From assembly GCA_022605955.1 (NCBI GenBank), contig JAKCOZ010000014.1, positions 9,926,001 through 9,990,000 on the forward strand: a stretch of 64,000 nt of DNA, in the 5' to 3' direction. Both the position numbers and the translations under genes were made by a program. Shown here piece after piece: positions 59,961-64,000 of the stretch; the stretch's first letter is position 1; each line of letters opens with the position of its first letter. The notes beneath the pieces were generated by a model that worked only from the letters and a program-made list of their open reading frames with translations, did not search any database and was not told the origin of the DNA. This stretch comes from Rallus limicola. Taxonomy: Eukaryota > Chordata > Aves > Gruiformes > Rallidae.

Positions 59961-62740
59961 TTAAACATACACTGAAGTTTGCCTCTCATGAATCAAAGTG
60001 GCATAAAAAGCACGAAGCAGGCATGGCACTCCTACTCCCTCTTTCTCCTTGTTCATTTCTTGGCAGTTTGAAACTAACAAAGAAACTCTGCGCTGGAATG
60101 TAAAACTTTCCTTTTTGACTGGATTTCCCATTACCTATGGCATAGAATACACTGTGCTGCTGCAGGTAGAAACAAATAAATCACAGGTGTCATGGGCAGA
60201 CCTTGGGAAAATTTTGAAATTTGAGTGAAGCACCGGAAAAGCTGGGGTGGTCTGCTTCATTGTATGTCAGCAGAGCTCTTTGGCATTACTGGATGGTTTG
60301 GAAATCTTGTTTTAACACAATAGGCTTTGAGGAAAACATCATTTTAGGCAGTTTCAGAATACTTTCATTCCTGGATCAGACCTCAGAGTGTAAAGTATCC
60401 CTTCTTAGGCACCACTGTCTATCTCAGCACCTTTTTGCTCACTGGACAGAACAGATTCAAAGTCTGTGACTCTAGCACTTTACCCTGGAATCAGACCTAT
60501 TGCCTGTGCCCTTGAACATACCTGGAGTCCACAGCCCAGATACCCTAGTTCCCCAGCACTGCATTTCATGTCCATCAGCGCCAGCATGATGCTTGCACAG
60601 TCCCTCAGAATTCCACACAGGTTGCAGGCAAGATTATTTTTTTTTTTCCTGGGAATTGCAGAAAGAATTTTTTTTGAATGATGCATCAGGGAATAAAGAA
60701 ACATAGGCCTAATACTTTGTAAAAAACAAAGCTGTACCTGGTTATTAACTTCCTCTGGGCCATCTCAATCCTGCTTTGGTCTGCTTTTGTTAATGTTTTG
60801 GGTCAAGCAGAGTTCTCCATGTCAGATCAGACCTATAAGGATCTCAGTATTTTGATGACAGAAGTCCTTAAACTTTGATCAGAGAAGCACTGCTTCTTAT
60901 ACATTTTTAACCTCTTGCTGTTTTTTCTTTTGCACAGATCTTTCTACTGCGTATCCTGAGTGAAAAAGTTTTCTTTCACGAGGTTGTTCTAGCAGTTGTG
61001 TAATAATAAAAGTTGATGGGTCTAGATATCTTCTTATTGATGTCTTTCCAAGAAGTGTCAAGATCAGCATTTTCCCTGTCCTCGCAGTAAACTAAAATAG
61101 AATTAAACAGCCTTGGTTTGACAAGGTCAGATATTTTTTTCACTTCGTAAAATAAAAAAGGAAATTAAAATAAAAAATGGGCTTTATTTATTTTTTATTA
61201 TCCCATTCTATCAAACATGGCAATGGAAGCAATGAGTAACCAAGATTTTCCTCCTTCTTAGATTAGATTTATTTCTGCATTCAGCAGGAAAAGGTTAATT
61301 TTGGGATCAGCTCTGGCTGATCTGAATTTTTTTTCCTTCAGTGTTAGTTAGAAGATGATTTAGACTCAGCTCTATATCCCATCAGTAAGACTAAGAAAAT
61401 AATGTAGCCCAAATTTGGACCAGAAAATTAAATTGAAATAGGAAAGTGTTATTACAGAAATTGACCTTTTCATCAACTGTTTCCCATACGTCCCTTTCCA
61501 CAGTATCTACTGGCTTGATTGAAAGGAATTTTTCCTGCTGTGTTGCAAGCTCTGCTGTGGTAGTGGCAACCATAGAAGGCTGAGCGGAGATCTCTTTCAC
61601 CTCATGTCCCACATCCCGTTGTCGGAGTGGTTCTAACAGCAGACACCTTACTGCCAGTGCCGACGGAAGAGGCAGGAAGAACAGTTTGGTTTGGAGATCC
61701 CAAACACATTTTAAAGTATAGACAGTGAATAAAATCACCTTTTGATTTCTGAGCTGAGAAAATGTGTTCCTGAAGGCATTTAGGCAGAAAAAGGAAATTC
61801 ACTTTTCACATACAAGCCTTGATTTTAAAGAATTCTTTGGCTATGGCTGTATGGATTGCACTTTCTTGATTTGGGGTCAAGCAACATAAGTTTTTATCCT
61901 AAGTACATATTTTATCATACATCCATAGAGTGGGTAATACAGTAGCAGTGATAGTTTGCTTTCCTTCTCCTTCTGTCCCTACTGTGAATTACAACAGACT
62001 CTCTTGCAACCCGTTAACAGCAAGGCAACTTGGGATGGAGCTTGCAATACTATTTTCTGAATTTCCCTCCCTTACTTGAATAAGCATTTCCACTCATCAT
62101 TTTCATAGGTGCCATGCTGAAAGAGAGGTAGGAAGAATGACACCTGAAAGGGCTCTGTCATTGCTGTTGATACTAAATACCAGCAAATATGCCAGACATT
62201 ATTGCATGGAGGGAGAATTAAACTTCTTGCAAATGACAGTATTTCTGCCTGGTTCCTTCTGTCTCGACGTTCTGGGGTGGGCCGGTACTGGTAGTGATTT
62301 AAAGTGTTTTTAAATAAGTGTGGAGAGAGATCAAACATCTGCTTTTTTGCCTGAATTAGGAATAGTCCTAGGTGGAAACCATCCCCAATCTAGAAGATCA
62401 GTGCAAACGGTGAGTACAACACATCTGTGGGGGTATGGAGGCAAATGTCACTTGCAATTCTGAAATGTCTAACCTTAAAAATTTCTGTCAGCTCAGAGGG
62501 AAGCAGCCAGTTAATTTTGCAAGACAGGTGAAAGTACTTGATCCCCGTCTTCTGGTCTCTTTTCACAGAGGTCTCAAAGACAACAGGAGTTTGCTCTTCA
62601 TTTTTAAGCTTTACGAATAGGATCTGACCAACTTACTGGAGAGGAGAGCTCTATCCTCCCTAATCATAGCTGATCAGCAGAAGAAAGGCGGAGATCCAGC
62701 AGCACCCCAGAACTGAGTCAAGGCACTTTCAGACTCGGTG

Positions 62741-62772
62741 AAGGAACATGGATACAAAGGAACATGGATACA
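62741..62772. repeat. 16-bp perfect tandem duplication
   Basis: AAGGAACATGGATACA occurs twice head to tail. It is a small recent-looking duplication. Confidence 0.95.
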
Positions 62773-63537
62773 CACCCTCAGCCCTGCTGCTCTATGATCA
62801 GAATCATTCAGGGGGCTGTGTGGTGACTGTGACTTTCTCAAAGCTCTTATTTTAAGAGCAGTGTTTTCTTCCCTATGCACATCCCGTAATGAGGTGATTC
62901 CCTATGATGCTTCATGATCTTGTTGGGTCTTAAACTGACCCTTAGCATTTTGCCCTAGAGATTTCTGAGCTTCTCTCAGTTAGTAGCTATCCACAGAAAG
63001 AACAAAGTTGTAATTATTCTTAGCTCTCAACAGCAAATGTGGCATTATATCCTCCCCTCCCCAAGAATGACATGGGCTAAAAATTGAACTTGAAGTGTAT
63101 TCTGTAACAAAATTGTGGAAAACCAACACAAATAATAAAATTAATTGCACAGCTATACACATGAGCAGTTAAAATCATGTGAGACTTATGTATTCAGAAC
63201 TGTTTTAAACATATTAAAACATAAGTGGGTTAAATTTATCACCTTCCATTTTAATTTAAAAGATGTAGGAGAACATGTAGCTGAGGATTTTCTAAAAGAA
63301 GTATTGATTTGAGCATGTTGGGGGTGGTGGTGGAATTGCTTTAGTTTTATTCATTTAGGCATATCTTATCACTCCTCCTTTTCTTCCTTCTTGGAGGGCA
63401 ATGAGAGAACCCAGATGCCAAGCTGTGGAACATGTTCTTCTGACACTAGCATCTGGCTCCTTGGCAGAATCCTCCAACTGTCATGCTGACAGCTTTCCTG
63501 TTGTGTCCTCGTATATTTTTATATAAGAAAATTGCAG

Positions 63538-63738
63538 ATGGGTTCTCTTCTCAAACTAATACGCTATTCTGTTGACCCTTATCATGCAGAAATGTGTTGG
63601 TTTTATCTGTTTGTGAATGAGACCTTGGCCAAATATACTTCAAAAAGGATACTTCTCTGTTCGTCTCTGAATTTGTCTGCAAGCTGTCTGGGAAGATGCC
63701 AGAATCCTATTACACACCCTTTTTGTGCCTTTAAGCAG
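63538..63738 (+). other. Open segment between acceptor-like and donor-like sites
   Basis: 'tatttttatataagaaaattgcag' precedes an ATG frame that stays open for 67 codons and ends TTTAAGCA directly before GTAAGT. The translation (starting MGSLLKLIRYSVDP) has no motif I recognise. It is compatible with a coding exon but also with chance. Confidence 0.15.
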
Positions 63739-64000
63739 TAAGTCCTTCATTCTCTCTGCTGTACAAATAGATTGCACTTTTTGCAGCAAGCACACTTGTA
63801 AAATACAAGCATATTTATTTAATAGTTTCAGTGAAAAAAAAAATTCTCCCTTGAAATGCGAAGAAATGTGGTTTCATTTGCTATGTTGTGTTTGTCTTTT
63901 TAACTGGAGTTTTTTGGGTTTTTTATTTTTTATTTGACATTACCTAGTATACTGCTGCCTTGAAGGATTCCCCCCTACCCCTCCAAGTTTTGCCAGAGAT

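Larger units (their letters stand above)
59961..64000. other. Unique sequence to the end of the window
   Basis: It contains a T12 run near 60637-60648, an A+T inverted repeat near 61170-61200 and a 16-bp tandem duplication at 62741-62772. A donor-like acg|gtgagtac at about 62408 follows a short open frame without a good acceptor. No gene recognised. Confidence 0.4.

Noticed and set aside
62310..62407. Short frame ending at ACG|GTGAGT
   Set aside because: About 30 codons, weak AAG acceptor after an A/T run; not distinguishable from chance.
1..64000. CRISPR arrays, operons, tRNA, rRNA or snRNA genes
   Set aside because: The DNA is vertebrate; no spaced direct-repeat array, no tRNA A/B-box pair with a fold, and no snRNA or rRNA signature was seen by eye on either strand.

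Overview
This is vertebrate nuclear DNA, almost certainly from a bird. The best evidence is the repeats: two truncated CR1 LINEs with avian-style 3' ends (787-1199 and 58121-58413), a third, much older CR1 on the minus strand that still shows reverse-transcriptase wording (44670-45545), and an endogenous-retrovirus LTR of a type I remember from many bird genomes (23905-24735). Base composition is A+T-rich (about 40% G+C by eye). Genes are sparse, with no long open frames outside repeats. No bacterial features (operons, ribosome sites, CRISPR) are expected and none were seen. The window looks like a gene desert or part of one or more very long introns.

Layout. 1-16700: mostly unremarkable unique sequence, one CR1, mononucleotide tracts, and a G+C-richer patch at 4780-5170 that holds an unusually good back-to-back splice signal. 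16725-17235: the only clear CpG island, probably a promoter, with a possible first coding exon (16983-17036) ending in GTGAGA. 17240-26100: unique sequence plus the LTR. 26166-26285: a 120-base open segment between acceptor-like and donor-like signals, the best internal coding-exon candidate. 28080-28225: an ancient MIR-type SINE. 30000-44600: quiet, A+T-rich sequence with simple repeats. 44670-45545: the old CR1.

47690-49260: the most striking item, a badly decayed Ty3/gypsy retrotransposon whose reverse transcriptase can be followed motif by motif through stops and frameshifts, with a protease relic upstream. 49300-64000: unique sequence with several A+T-rich blocks that have the texture of conserved non-coding elements (50590-51010, 54390-54960, 59760-59960).

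How it fits together: no pathway or gene cluster can be read here. At most there is one promoter and a few candidate exons, which may or may not belong to the same transcription unit. No gene symbol is assigned because none was recognised. All family calls come from reading the sequence and memory of the families; no database was searched.
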